From UBA1479 sp038109305 (lineage in GTDB: Bacteria > Pseudomonadota > Alphaproteobacteria > Rhodospirillales > Casp-alpha2), in the NCBI GenBank assembly GCA_038109305.1, contig JAYNIR010000003.1, positions 142,763 through 206,762 on the forward strand: 64,000 nucleotides of DNA, read 5' to 3'. Both the position numbers and the translations under genes were made by a program. The notes under the pieces were generated by a model, which saw only the letters and a program-made list of their open reading frames with translations, had not been told where the DNA came from and did not search any database. This document shows, piece by piece, positions 53,300 through 61,914 of the stretch; positions within the stretch are counted from its first letter, which is position 1, and every line of letters starts with the position of its first letter.

Positions 53300-54421
53300 T
53301 CAATGGCCGGAGTGCAGCTTCTTCTCGAGGTAAAGCGAATACCGCGACATCAAGAAGCAACTGATGAAGAAGAAGACGGCGACGAAGACGTAAACCTCGG
53401 TCGACAGGCCCTGCCACTTTGAATCGGCCAATGACGAGTTGCCGATTCCGAGGATATCCAGTCGTCCGATGACGATGACCAGGGTCGTGTCCTTGTACAA
53501 ACCGATGAAAGTGTTGACGATCCCGGGAATGGAAATTTTCAACGCCTGCGGCAGCACGATCAGGCGCATGGACTGCCAATACTTGAGGCCCATGGCGTCC
53601 GCCGCTTCGTACTGACCCCTGGGGATCGCCTGCAGGCCACCGCGGATAACCTCCGCCATATAGCCCGACGCGAACAGCGTCACCATGATCAGCATCCGGA
53701 CCAAGAGGTCGAAGTTGGTGCCCGGCGGCACGAAGTAACTGAGCATCACCGCCGCCACGAATAACAAAGTGATCAGCGGCACGCCGCGAATGAATTCGAT
53801 GAAGGAGACGGAAAGGATCCGGATGATCGGCAGGTTTGATCGCCGGCCGAGCGCAAGGCAGATGCCGATCGGCAGCGAAAAGACGATGCCGGTAACGCCG
53901 ATGACGACGTTCAGCATCAACCCGCCGAATTGGTCCGTCGGCACGCGAGTCAGCCCGAAACCGCCGACCAGAAGCCACGCTGCGATCAGCGGATAGACGC
54001 ATGAATAAATCAGCGCCTTGCCCCGGTGCGGCACATTGTCGAACAGCACGGGGATCAGGGCGAGGATCAAAAGAACCGCCGACAGGTTGACCCGCCAGCG
54101 TTCGGGCTCCGGATAAAACCCGTAGATGAACAGTTTCAGGCGGCTGCCGATAAAGGCCCAGCAAGCGCCGGGCGCTTGGGCGCGGCAATCGTTGCGGCTT
54201 TCGCCCGTAAACACGGCATCGACGTACATCCATTGCGCCAGCGCCGGGATGATCTTGTAGAGGAAATAAAGCGCCAGCAGCGTCAACAACGTGTTGGTGA
54301 TGGACCCGAACAGGTTTTCCTTCGCCCAGGCGATGGGGCCTTTGACCGACGACGGCGGCGGCAGGCTCGGGTGTTCACCCGGTTTGTAGGTCTGACCGGA
54401 AGACATGGTTGCTTGTGACAT
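53300..54421 (-). CDS. aapM: General L-amino acid ABC transporter permease AapM
   Basis: A membrane permease of 373 aa that pairs with AapQ. It shows the His/Glu/PAAT signatures FIEFIRGVPLITLLFVAAVML and the EAA-loop GQYEAADAMGLKYWQSMRLIVLPQALKISIPGIVNTFIGLYKDTTL. A large periplasmic insertion (about 60-110) is typical of AapM compared with shorter permeases. Confidence 0.94.
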   Translation of the reverse strand: MSQATMSSGQTYKPGEHPSLPPPSSVKGPIAWAKENLFGSITNTLLTLLALYFLYKIIPALAQWMYVDAVFTGESRNDCRAQAPGACWAFIGSRLKLFIYGFYPEPERWRVNLSAVLLILALIPVLFDNVPHRGKALIYSCVYPLIAAWLLVGGFGLTRVPTDQFGGLMLNVVIGVTGIVFSLPIGICLALGRRSNLPIIRILSVSFIEFIRGVPLITLLFVAAVMLSYFVPPGTNFDLLVRMLIMVTLFASGYMAEVIRGGLQAIPRGQYEAADAMGLKYWQSMRLIVLPQALKISIPGIVNTFIGLYKDTTLVIVIGRLDILGIGNSSLADSKWQGLSTEVYVFVAVFFFISCFLMSRYSLYLEKKLHSGH

Positions 54422-54436
54422 CGTCCCGCCCTCCCC

Positions 54437-55645
54437 TTATCTTTCAACCAGCGCAATGCGCTTGTTGTACCAGTTCATGAACGAGGAAATGGTCAGCGAG
54501 AAACAGAGATAGATGAACAGCACGATGATCATCGTCTCCATTTCCTTGCCCGTCTGCATCAATGAAATGCCGCCGATCGTCGCGACGATATCCATATAGC
54601 CGATGGCAATGGCGAGGGACGAGTTCTTGGTCAGGTTCAGGTACTGGCTCGCCAGCGGCGGAATGATGACCCGAAGGGCTTGGGGGATAATCACGAGCCG
54701 CAAGGTCCAGCTCCGCTTTACGCCCAAGGCGCTAGCGGCTTCCCACTGGCCCTTGTTGATCGCCATGATGCCGGCGCGGACGATTTCGGAAATGAACGCC
54801 GCCGTATAAAGCGACAACGCCAGCCACAGCGCCAGGAATTCAGGGATTGCAACCAACCCGCCCCGCAGGTTGAAGCGCCCCAGTTTCGGCACCTCCCACG
54901 TCAGAGGCGAGCCCGACGCAAAAAACACGATCAGCGGCAGGCCGATGAAAATCGCCAAGCTGAACGAAAGAACCGGATAAATCTTGCCGGTCGCTTCCTG
55001 CACTTTCTTGGCCCAGCGCCAGAGAGCGATGATCGCCGCAATAGCGACGGCAATGGCGACCACGGTGAACGTAATCCCGTCGCCAAAGATCGGTTTTGGG
55101 ATGGTCATCCCACGGTTCGACAGGAAAATGACGTCGCCGATGTTGATCGCATTTTTGGCGCCCGGCATCGTATGAATGACGATCCCGTGGATCAGGAAGA
55201 TGTGCAGCAGCAGCGGCACGTTGCGGGTGACTTCAACGAAAACGTAAACCAGTTTTGCGGCGATCCAGTTGTTCGACAGCCGGATGACCCCGAACAGGAA
55301 CCCCAGGATCGTCGCAGCTATGATGCCGCAGAACGCAACCAGTGCTGTGTTCAATATACCCACCAGCATCGCCCGGCCGTGGGTCGACCGCGATGTGTAA
55401 TCGATCAAAGTCTGATTGATGTCGTAGGACGCTGGCTCGTTCAGAAAATCGAAGCTGAAGGTCTTGCCGAGCGCCTGCAGGTTCAGGACCGCGTTGTTAA
55501 TGATGTAGGCGAGAAACGAAAACAGCACCGCCATCGTGAAAACTTGAATAATAACCGACCGCGCTTTGCGGTTCCGCCACAATGTTAGAAGTGCGTTCGG
55601 TTCCGATACGGTTCCCGCGCCCGCTTTTGCAACGGTTGTCGTCAC
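54437..55645 (-). CDS. aapQ: General L-amino acid ABC transporter permease AapQ
   Basis: A second permease, 402 aa. The EAA loop is KGQWEAASALGVKRSWTLRLVIIPQALRVIIPPLASQYLNLTKNSSLA, with FVEVTRNVPLLLHIFLIHGIV earlier. The insertion between helices (about 140-240) is typical of AapQ. It follows aapJ after a hairpin-containing spacer of 113 bases. Confidence 0.94.
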   Translation of the reverse strand: MTTTVAKAGAGTVSEPNALLTLWRNRKARSVIIQVFTMAVLFSFLAYIINNAVLNLQALGKTFSFDFLNEPASYDINQTLIDYTSRSTHGRAMLVGILNTALVAFCGIIAATILGFLFGVIRLSNNWIAAKLVYVFVEVTRNVPLLLHIFLIHGIVIHTMPGAKNAINIGDVIFLSNRGMTIPKPIFGDGITFTVVAIAVAIAAIIALWRWAKKVQEATGKIYPVLSFSLAIFIGLPLIVFFASGSPLTWEVPKLGRFNLRGGLVAIPEFLALWLALSLYTAAFISEIVRAGIMAINKGQWEAASALGVKRSWTLRLVIIPQALRVIIPPLASQYLNLTKNSSLAIAIGYMDIVATIGGISLMQTGKEMETMIIVLFIYLCFSLTISSFMNWYNKRIALVER

Positions 55646-55698
55646 GCCTTCCCCCTGGTCTGGTTATTTTATTTGTGTTCAACCCCTTGAAACGAAGA

Positions 55699-55727
55699 CG
55701 CGCCGGGGGAAACCTCCACCCGGCGCG
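55699..55727 (-). promoter_or_regulatory. 9-bp hairpin between aapJ and aapQ
   Basis: CGCGCCGGG and CCCGGCGCG form a perfect stem with an 11-base loop. On the minus strand it is not followed by a T run, so it is more likely a partial terminator or a 3'-stabilising element that lets the binding protein be made in excess of the permeases. Confidence 0.6.
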
Positions 55728-55758
55728 TTTTCTGCAACTTACACCTCGTGGTTCCGGC

Positions 55759-56778
55759 TCAACGGAACGGCGGGTTGTAGATCAGGCCGCCATCTTTGTA
55801 CGACGCGTTCAAACCACGCTCCAGACCGATCGGGGTCTTGGGGCCGATGTTGCGGTCGAAGATTTCGCCGTAGTTGCCTTGAGCCTTGATCGCGCGCAAC
55901 GCCCAGGCCTTGTCGAGACCCAGCATTTCGCCCAAGGAACCTTCGGCGCCCAACAGGCGCGCGACGTCCGGGTTCGGCGGCTTCGACGCCATGGCGTCGG
56001 CGTTGGCTTTGGTCACGCCGTTCACTTCCGCATCCATCAGCGCGAAGACGGTCCAGCGGACAATATCTTCCCACTGGTTATCGCCATGACGGACGACCGG
56101 GCCCAGCGGCTCCTTTGAAATGATTTCCGGCAGGATCACGTGGTTCTGCGGGTCGTCAAACGTAGCGCGGGTCGCGGCCAGACCCGAACGGTCCGTCGTG
56201 TACACGTCGCAACGGTCGGCGAGGTAGGATTTTCGGGCTTCCGAGTTGGATTCGATCGGCACCGGCTGGTACTTCATCTTGTTGGCCCGGAAATAGTCGG
56301 CGAGGTTTAGTTCGGTCGTCGTGCCGGTCTGAATGCAGACGGTGGCGCCGTCCAGTTCCTTGGCCGATTTCACGCCCTTGGATTTGCGGGTCATGAAGCC
56401 CTGGCCGTCATAGTAGGTCGTACCGATGTAGGTCAGTTTGACATCGACGTCGCGGACGAAGGTCCAGGTCGTGTTGCGGAAAATCGCATCTCCTTCCTTG
56501 GAGTTCAGCAGCGTGAACCGGGTTTTGCCGGTGGCCGGGATGTATTTGACCTTTTCACCGTCACCCAAAACGGCGGCGGCCAAAGAGCGGCACATATCGG
56601 CGTCGAAGCCCGACCAACGGCCGTTCTTGTCGGTGAAGGAAAACCCGGGCAGGCCGGTGTTCACAATGCAGTGCAAAATGCCGCGCGCTTTAACGTCATC
56701 CAGCGTCCCGGCCTGTGCGCCGGTGGCGATGGTGACCGCGGCCGCGGCGGCCGCGATGAAACTGGCTTTTCTTAACAT
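55759..56778 (-). CDS. aapJ: General L-amino acid ABC transporter substrate-binding protein AapJ
   Basis: A periplasmic solute-binding protein of 339 aa, with signal peptide (FIAAAAAAVTIATGAQA). The binding-fold landmarks are SFTDKNGRWSGFDADMCRSLAAAVLGD, the amino-acid carboxylate region GATVCIQTGTTTELNLADYFR and PPNPDVARLLGAEGSLGEMLGLDKAWAL. It is the first gene of the operon and divergent from metC. Confidence 0.95.
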   Translation of the reverse strand: MLRKASFIAAAAAAVTIATGAQAGTLDDVKARGILHCIVNTGLPGFSFTDKNGRWSGFDADMCRSLAAAVLGDGEKVKYIPATGKTRFTLLNSKEGDAIFRNTTWTFVRDVDVKLTYIGTTYYDGQGFMTRKSKGVKSAKELDGATVCIQTGTTTELNLADYFRANKMKYQPVPIESNSEARKSYLADRCDVYTTDRSGLAATRATFDDPQNHVILPEIISKEPLGPVVRHGDNQWEDIVRWTVFALMDAEVNGVTKANADAMASKPPNPDVARLLGAEGSLGEMLGLDKAWALRAIKAQGNYGEIFDRNIGPKTPIGLERGLNASYKDGGLIYNPPFR

Positions 56779-57021
56779 GATATAGAGTGCTCCCTGGCTA
56801 TGCCGTCTCGTTGATTTTAGTTTTCCTGCCCTCGGCAGTCCATCCGCGTACGGGAACAGGACGAGAGAAGCTTAGCCGGTTTACGGTCACGTTGCGAGTG
56901 CGAAGAGGATTTTTTTTCCCGCGCAACCATGGCATTCCGGGCCTACCCGTCGCCGCCGCTTGCGCAGCGGCGGTTTCACGCTATGTTGCACGATCCTAAA
57001 CACCCTGCCGGATGGACCACG

Positions 57022-58215
57022 ATGGCCGACAAAAACCGAAAAATTGCTACGATCCTTGCCCATGTGGGCCTGAAGCCCTTTGAAAATCAGGGGATTCCGA
57101 ACCCGCCTGTATATTACGCCTCGACCGTCCTGTTCCCGACCATCGAGGATTTCCAAACCCGCGACCGCGCGCCCTACGCGGGCGTGCAATACGGCCGGTC
57201 GGGCACGCCGACGCAATTCGCCTTTGAAGAGGCCGTAACGGCCCTTTATCCGGGCGCTCACAAAACGGTTTCATGGCCGTCGGGGATCGGCGCCGTGGCG
57301 GCGGCGATGATCACGTTTTTGCGGTGCGGCGATCACGTGCTGGTCGCCGATAACGTCTACGGCCCGACGCGAAAACGCGTCGGCGCAAATCTGCTGGAGC
57401 GCGGCGGCGTCCGCGTCAGTTATTTCGACCCGCTGATCGGGTCGGGGATCGCCGACCTGATCGAGGACACCACCCGGATGATCTACATGGAAAGTCCGGG
57501 GTCCCACACATTTGAAGTGACGGACATGCCGGCGATTTCCAAGATCGCCAAGGAACGCGGCATTTTATCGGTCTGCGACAACACCTGGGCGTCGCCTTAT
57601 TATTGCAACCCGTTCGCCTTGGGCGTCGACATCGTGGTCGAGGCGGCGACGAAATACATCGTCGGCCACTCAGACGCCATGCTGGGCACGGTCGCGGTAT
57701 CGACCGAAGAACAGTTCCAGGCATTGAAAGCCATGCAGTCGACAATCGGCTCCCGCGCCGGACCAGACGAATGCTTTTTGGGCACGCGCGGGCTACGCAC
57801 CCTTTCCGTCCGCATGGAACGGCACCAGAAGAACGGTCTGGAAATGGCCCAATGGTTTCAGGCCCGGCCCGAGGTCGAAAAGGTGCTCTACCCAGCGCTC
57901 CCGGACGATCCGGGGTACAAACTGTGGAAACGCGATTTCACCGGCGCCTCCTCGCTGTTCGCCGTGATGCTGAGACCGGAGCCGTCGAATAAGGCCGTCG
58001 CCGCCATGCTCAACGGGCTGGAATTGTTCGGCATGGGGGCAAGCTGGGGTGGATTTGAAAGCCTGGTCATCACCATCGACCCGAAAAAATCGCGCACGGC
58101 GACGCCGTGGGCCCATGACAATCTCATGCTGCGCTTCCATATAGGGCTTGAAGACCCGTCGGACCTTATGGCCGACCTGGACGCGGGCTTTGCCCGAATG
58201 AATAAGACGAAGTAG
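57022..58215 (+). CDS. metC: Cystathionine beta-lyase
   Basis: A fold-type I PLP enzyme of 397 aa that converts cystathionine to homocysteine. It shows PVYYASTVLFPT, YGRSGTPTQFAFEEAVTALYPGAHK, the PLP Lys in VEAATKYIVGHSDAMLGTV, GSRAGPDECFLGTRGLRTLSVRMERH and LELFGMGASWGGFESLV. The start at 57022 (MADKNRKIATILAHVG) matches homologues; the frame extends upstream to 56929 with no support. hisI starts 21 bases downstream. Confidence 0.93.
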   Translation: MADKNRKIATILAHVGLKPFENQGIPNPPVYYASTVLFPTIEDFQTRDRAPYAGVQYGRSGTPTQFAFEEAVTALYPGAHKTVSWPSGIGAVAAAMITFLRCGDHVLVADNVYGPTRKRVGANLLERGGVRVSYFDPLIGSGIADLIEDTTRMIYMESPGSHTFEVTDMPAISKIAKERGILSVCDNTWASPYYCNPFALGVDIVVEAATKYIVGHSDAMLGTVAVSTEEQFQALKAMQSTIGSRAGPDECFLGTRGLRTLSVRMERHQKNGLEMAQWFQARPEVEKVLYPALPDDPGYKLWKRDFTGASSLFAVMLRPEPSNKAVAAMLNGLELFGMGASWGGFESLVITIDPKKSRTATPWAHDNLMLRFHIGLEDPSDLMADLDAGFARMNKTK

Positions 58216-58235
58216 CAACATAACGGACTGATCCC

Positions 58236-58640
58236 ATGACCACGGACCTGATTGAACAAGTCATCGGTCGCCTCGCCTTCAACGAGGCCGGGCTGATCCC
58301 GGCCGTGGCGCAACAGCACGACACGGGCGAAATGCTCATGGTCGCCTGGATGAACGCGTATGCTGTCCGAGAAACCCTCGAAACCGGGCAGGTCTGTTAT
58401 TACTCGCGTTCGCGCAAAGGGCTTTGGCGCAAGGGCGAGACGTCGGGCCAGACCCAGATGCTGATCGAGTTTCGTTGGGACTGCGACGAAGACACGGTGC
58501 TGCTGCTGGTCGATCAAACCGGCGTCGCTTGCCACACCGGGCGGCACAATTGTTTCTTCCACGCGGTTCGCGACGGCGGCATCCGCATCATCGCCGAGGT
58601 CGAAACCGACCCGAAGGACCTTTATGGCGGAAAAGGCTGA
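58236..58640 (+). CDS. hisI: Phosphoribosyl-AMP cyclohydrolase
   Basis: Opens the adenine ring of phosphoribosyl-AMP in histidine biosynthesis; a zinc enzyme. The 134-aa product has RSRKGLWRKGETSGQTQ and the metal-binding stretch WDCDEDTVLLLVDQTGVACHTGRHNCFFH. Its end overlaps the next gene's start by 17 bases, so it is translated with a COG0523 GTPase. The rest of the his operon is not in the window. Confidence 0.96.
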   Translation: MTTDLIEQVIGRLAFNEAGLIPAVAQQHDTGEMLMVAWMNAYAVRETLETGQVCYYSRSRKGLWRKGETSGQTQMLIEFRWDCDEDTVLLLVDQTGVACHTGRHNCFFHAVRDGGIRIIAEVETDPKDLYGGKG

Positions 58641-59781
58641 CGCCGCCCCGGACAGCGCCGCCCCGCCGGACGCTCCACAGGACGTCAACGCGCGGCTGAT
58701 CGCCAAAACCATTCCGGTCACCGTGCTGACGGGATTCTTGGGCTCCGGCAAGACGACGCTGTTGAACCGGCTATTGTCGCATCCCGACATGGGCGACGCC
58801 GCCGTACTGGTCAATGAATTCGGCGAAATCGGGATCGATCATCTGCTGGTCAAGGAAACCCGCGAAGACACGGTGCTGCTCAATTCCGGGTGCCTCTGCT
58901 GCACCGTGCGCGGTGATTTGGTCAACGCCATGCGCGAACTGTTCTGGCAGCGGTTCGACAAGAAAATTCCCTGGTTCAAGCGGCTGGTCATCGAAACCAC
59001 AGGCTTGGCCGATCCCACCCCCATCATCCACACTCTGATGACCGACCCGCAGGTCGGCACCCGGTACCGCTTGGACGGCATCGTCACCACGGTCGACGCG
59101 GTCAACGGGCCAAAGACGCTGGACGCGCATATGGAAAGCGTCAAACAGATCGCCGTCGCCGACCGCATCGTGCTGACCAAGTCGGACATGGCGACGCCGG
59201 AACAACGCGCCGAAATCCTCGACCGCATCGCCGCACTCAACCCTTCCGCGCCAATTCTCGATGCTCAGGAAAACGTTGCGCCAGAGGCCCTGTTCGATGC
59301 CGGGCTGTTTGCCGCCGACCGCAAGATCGCCGACGTCGCCGGGTGGCTCCGTGACGAGGCGTTCGCCGACACCGCCAACGACCATCATGGCCGCGATCAC
59401 CATGGTCACGACCATCACGACCATGATCACGGGCACGAACACGGGTATCATCATCACGACGTCAACCGCCACGACGACCGCATTTCATCCTTCTGCATGA
59501 TGGTCGACGATCCCATCGACTGGTACGGCTTCGTCACCTGGATCGACATGCTGATCACCACGCAGGGGGAAAACCTGCTGCGCATCAAGGGCATTCTGAA
59601 CGTCGCCGGGGAGCCCAACCCGATCGCCGTCCACGGCGTGCAGCATGTGTTTCATCCACCGGTGGGATTGCCCGCCTGGCCGGATGAAACGGATAAGCGG
59701 TCGAAGATCGTTTTCATCACCCGCGACATCGGCCGCCGAGCCATCGAACAGACGTTCAACGCCTTCGTTCACGTCCCCTGA
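58624..59781 (+). CDS. COG0523 (CobW/ZNG1-like) G3E GTPase, putative zinc metallochaperone
   Basis: A 385-aa GTPase of the CobW family. Walker A is GFLGSGKTTLLNRLL, with VNEFGEIGIDHLL, the metal-binding GCLCC motif in LNSGCLCCTVRGDL, ETTGLADPTPI and the base-recognition TKSD. A His/Asp-rich linker at about residues 256-283 (HHGHDHHDHDHGHEHGYHHHD) separates it from the C-domain (ENLLRIKGILNVAG, FHPPVGLPAW). Members of the COG0523 family are linked to zinc, cobalt or nickel handling; the overlap with the zinc enzyme gene hisI favours zinc. Confidence 0.9.
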   Translation: MAEKADAAPDSAAPPDAPQDVNARLIAKTIPVTVLTGFLGSGKTTLLNRLLSHPDMGDAAVLVNEFGEIGIDHLLVKETREDTVLLNSGCLCCTVRGDLVNAMRELFWQRFDKKIPWFKRLVIETTGLADPTPIIHTLMTDPQVGTRYRLDGIVTTVDAVNGPKTLDAHMESVKQIAVADRIVLTKSDMATPEQRAEILDRIAALNPSAPILDAQENVAPEALFDAGLFAADRKIADVAGWLRDEAFADTANDHHGRDHHGHDHHDHDHGHEHGYHHHDVNRHDDRISSFCMMVDDPIDWYGFVTWIDMLITTQGENLLRIKGILNVAGEPNPIAVHGVQHVFHPPVGLPAWPDETDKRSKIVFITRDIGRRAIEQTFNAFVHVP

Positions 59782-59845
59782 CGCCTGCCGCCCGTCGCCC
59801 GAACCAGCCTATTCCCCCGCCCCGCCCATGGTTTAAAATGCTGTC

Positions 59846-60409
59846 ATGCCCGAGCTTTTCGCCATCGCCTTCACCACCTTCGTCGCCACCATCGGCCCGC
59901 AGGATGTCGCGATCATTTTTGCCGTGCTGACGCCCAAGGCGCTGCCGGCCCAACGGCGGCGCACCGCCGTACCCGGCCTGATCAAGCCGAAGTATTACGA
60001 CGTCGACCCGAACCAGGGGTTCAACCTGCACCTGCTGCATGAAGAACCGGACCACCGGAACGCGGTCTTCCTGTTCGCCTGGGCGCCCGGCGGCGGTACG
60101 CCGGCGCACAATCACAAAACCTGGGGCGTCGTAGTTGGGGTCGAAGGGGAAGAAAAAGAAACCTGGTGGCTCCGCCATGACGACGGCAAGACGCCGGGTT
60201 ACGCCAAGCTTGAAAAGCAGACCGAAAACATCGTCCGGCCGGACGACACGTCGGGCGTCCTGCCCGAAGACGAGCATACCGTGCAGAACAATCTGGACCG
60301 GGTGACGCTGTCGCTTCACACCTACGGCAAGCATATCAACTTCACCGGCTGGTCCTCCTTCGATCCGGAAAACGACAAGGAACTGCCCTACTCCCTGGTG
60401 GTCAATTAA
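59846..60409 (+). CDS. Chimeric ORF: MarC-like N-terminal segment fused to a cupin domain
   Basis: An uninterrupted 187-aa frame with two unlike halves. Residues 1-42 (MPELFAIAFTTFVATIGPQDVAIIFAVLTP and RRRTAV) look like the first helix of a MarC-type membrane protein. From about residue 44 the sequence switches to a cysteine-dioxygenase-like cupin: KPKYYDVDPNQGFNLHLLHEEPDHRNAVFLFAWAPGGGTPAHNHKTWGVVVG, DEHTVQNNLDRVTLSLHTYGKHINF. The cupin lacks its usual N-terminal helices. I read it as an in-frame deletion fusion or remnant; a functional protein is possible but unproven. It is co-directional with the COG0523 gene and convergent with the LysR pseudogene. Confidence 0.72.
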   Translation: MPELFAIAFTTFVATIGPQDVAIIFAVLTPKALPAQRRRTAVPGLIKPKYYDVDPNQGFNLHLLHEEPDHRNAVFLFAWAPGGGTPAHNHKTWGVVVGVEGEEKETWWLRHDDGKTPGYAKLEKQTENIVRPDDTSGVLPEDEHTVQNNLDRVTLSLHTYGKHINFTGWSSFDPENDKELPYSLVVN

Positions 60410-60413
60410 ACGC

Positions 60414-61330
60414 CTAGGCCGCACGGTCGCGCTCACACGGCGGCACGGGGCCGAACCTCTCCGCGAAAAAATCGATGAACGCCCGCACGTTCGGCGACAG
60501 ATTTCGCCGGTTTGAATAGACGGCGAAGATTTCCGATGTCTCGTCGGCGTATTCCGGCAGGATCTGCACCAGCCGGACGTCGACCAAGGCATCGCCGATC
60601 AGATAGGTCGACAGCCGGGCAACGCCGACGCCCGCCAACGCCGCGTAGTAAACCGCATCGGCGCTGTTGGCTTCGAAATTTCCCTTGATCGGCGGATGGG
60701 TTTTGCCGCCCGCGCCGACGAACGACCAGTGGTTCCATGCCTCGACTGGGGAAATGCGCAAACAAATGTGCGCGGCCAGATCGGCCCGGGTCTGGGGCGC
60801 GCCAAGGGTCGCCACATAGGCCGGCGACGCCACGTAAACGCGACGGTTGACCGCCAGTTTTTCGAAACGACGGAGGCGTCGTCGATCTGTTCGGTTAACC
60901 GGATCGCCACATCGGCCCGTTCTTCGACCAGGTCGATGATCCGGTCGGTGACCTCGAGCGATGTTATCAAATCCGGGTTAGAGGCTAGAAATTCCGGCAG
61001 AATCGGCAGCAACTGCGCCTTGGCGAAGGTAACGGTGGCGGCGACCTTCAACGTGCCCTGGGGGTGGTCGACGAGATTGCGGACCATGGAATCGGCGCCG
61101 CGGACGGTCCGAGCCACGTCCGTGCACCGCGGGTAGAACGCGCGCCCGACTTCGGTCAGGGAAATGGTCCGGGTCGAGCGGTTCAACAGCCGCGATCCGA
61201 GCTCGTCCTCAAGTTGGCCGATCTGCCGGCTGACCGCCGACGGCGTCACACCCAGGTCCCGGGCCGCAGCGGAAAATCCGCCATTCTCGACGACCGCGGC
61301 AAAGATGATCATTTGCGCCACGCGATTCAT
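60414..61330 (-). pseudogene. LysR-family transcriptional regulator with a frameshift
   Basis: The first frame from 61330 has the helix-turn-helix (FAAVVENGGFSAAARDLGVTPSAVSRQIGQLEDELGSRLLNRSTRTISLTEVG) and the start of the effector domain to DDASVVSKN. Coding then continues in another frame from the same place (LAVNRRVYVASPAYVATLG onward to ERDRAA). One extra base in the five-T run (plus strand) at 60858-60862 would restore KKLAVNRRVYVASPAYVA. This is either a real one-base loss in a homopolymer or a sequencing error. Target genes are unknown. Confidence 0.8.
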
Positions 61331-61583
61331 TCACTTTGTTCCCGTTCTTCAACACCCGCGCGCCGGTCCTATGCGCTCGGATCAATAGGCCTGTGCGCCG
61401 GATGTGGGTTATCGCGGGTCTAAGGGCACAGTATATTGCGTTTCAATAGAAATGTTGCGATGCGACATCCAAAGGCCGGTGTTCCGGCCGGGCGAATGAA
61501 GGCCAGGAAACCGGCCCGACGGCGGCCCCGAAACCAGCCGAAACGCCCCGGATGCGGCGCGCGAAGATCGAAAGGAACAAACG

Positions 61584-61787
61584 GTGAAACCGATTGTTGG
61601 ACAGGTTTCCTACGAGGAAATCACCCCGGAAGACATGGCCCTTTACATGCACCGGGCGGAAATGCTCCGCGCCCAGGCCATCAGCGACAAACTGTTTGCC
61701 GTCGGACGCGGGATTAATTTTGTTTTCAGAGGTTTGGCGCGCGCCACGGACTTGCCATTCCAGCCCCGGACCGCCGACGCGCGTTAA
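61584..61787 (+). CDS. Small hypothetical protein (67 aa)
   Basis: A GTG-started frame with AAAGGA seven bases upstream. The product is charged and helical, with YMHRAEMLRAQAISDKLFAVGRGINFVFRGL in the middle, a pattern of small alphaproteobacterial proteins I recall without a named family. No membrane segment or domain is evident. It is alone between the LysR pseudogene and a convergent oxygenase gene. Confidence 0.55.
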   Translation: MKPIVGQVSYEEITPEDMALYMHRAEMLRAQAISDKLFAVGRGINFVFRGLARATDLPFQPRTADAR

Positions 61788-61842
61788 TCCCGGCGCCGCC
61801 GGGCCATGATCCGCGCCCGGCAAACCGGGGCCCAGGCGGGCC

Positions 61843-61897
61843 GAGACGGTGGAGTTTCTACGGTGCCCTCCCGCCGTACCTTCCCCTCCTCCGTCTC
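61843..61897. other. Long imperfect hairpin between convergent genes
   Basis: GAGACGGTGGAG and CTCCTCCGTCTC form a 12-bp stem with one mismatch, with a nested TACGG/CCGTA stem inside. No T run follows, so it is not called a terminator outright. It sits between the 67-aa ORF and the 2OG oxygenase gene. Confidence 0.4.
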
Positions 61898-61914
61898 CCC
61901 GCCGATCGGCCGGG

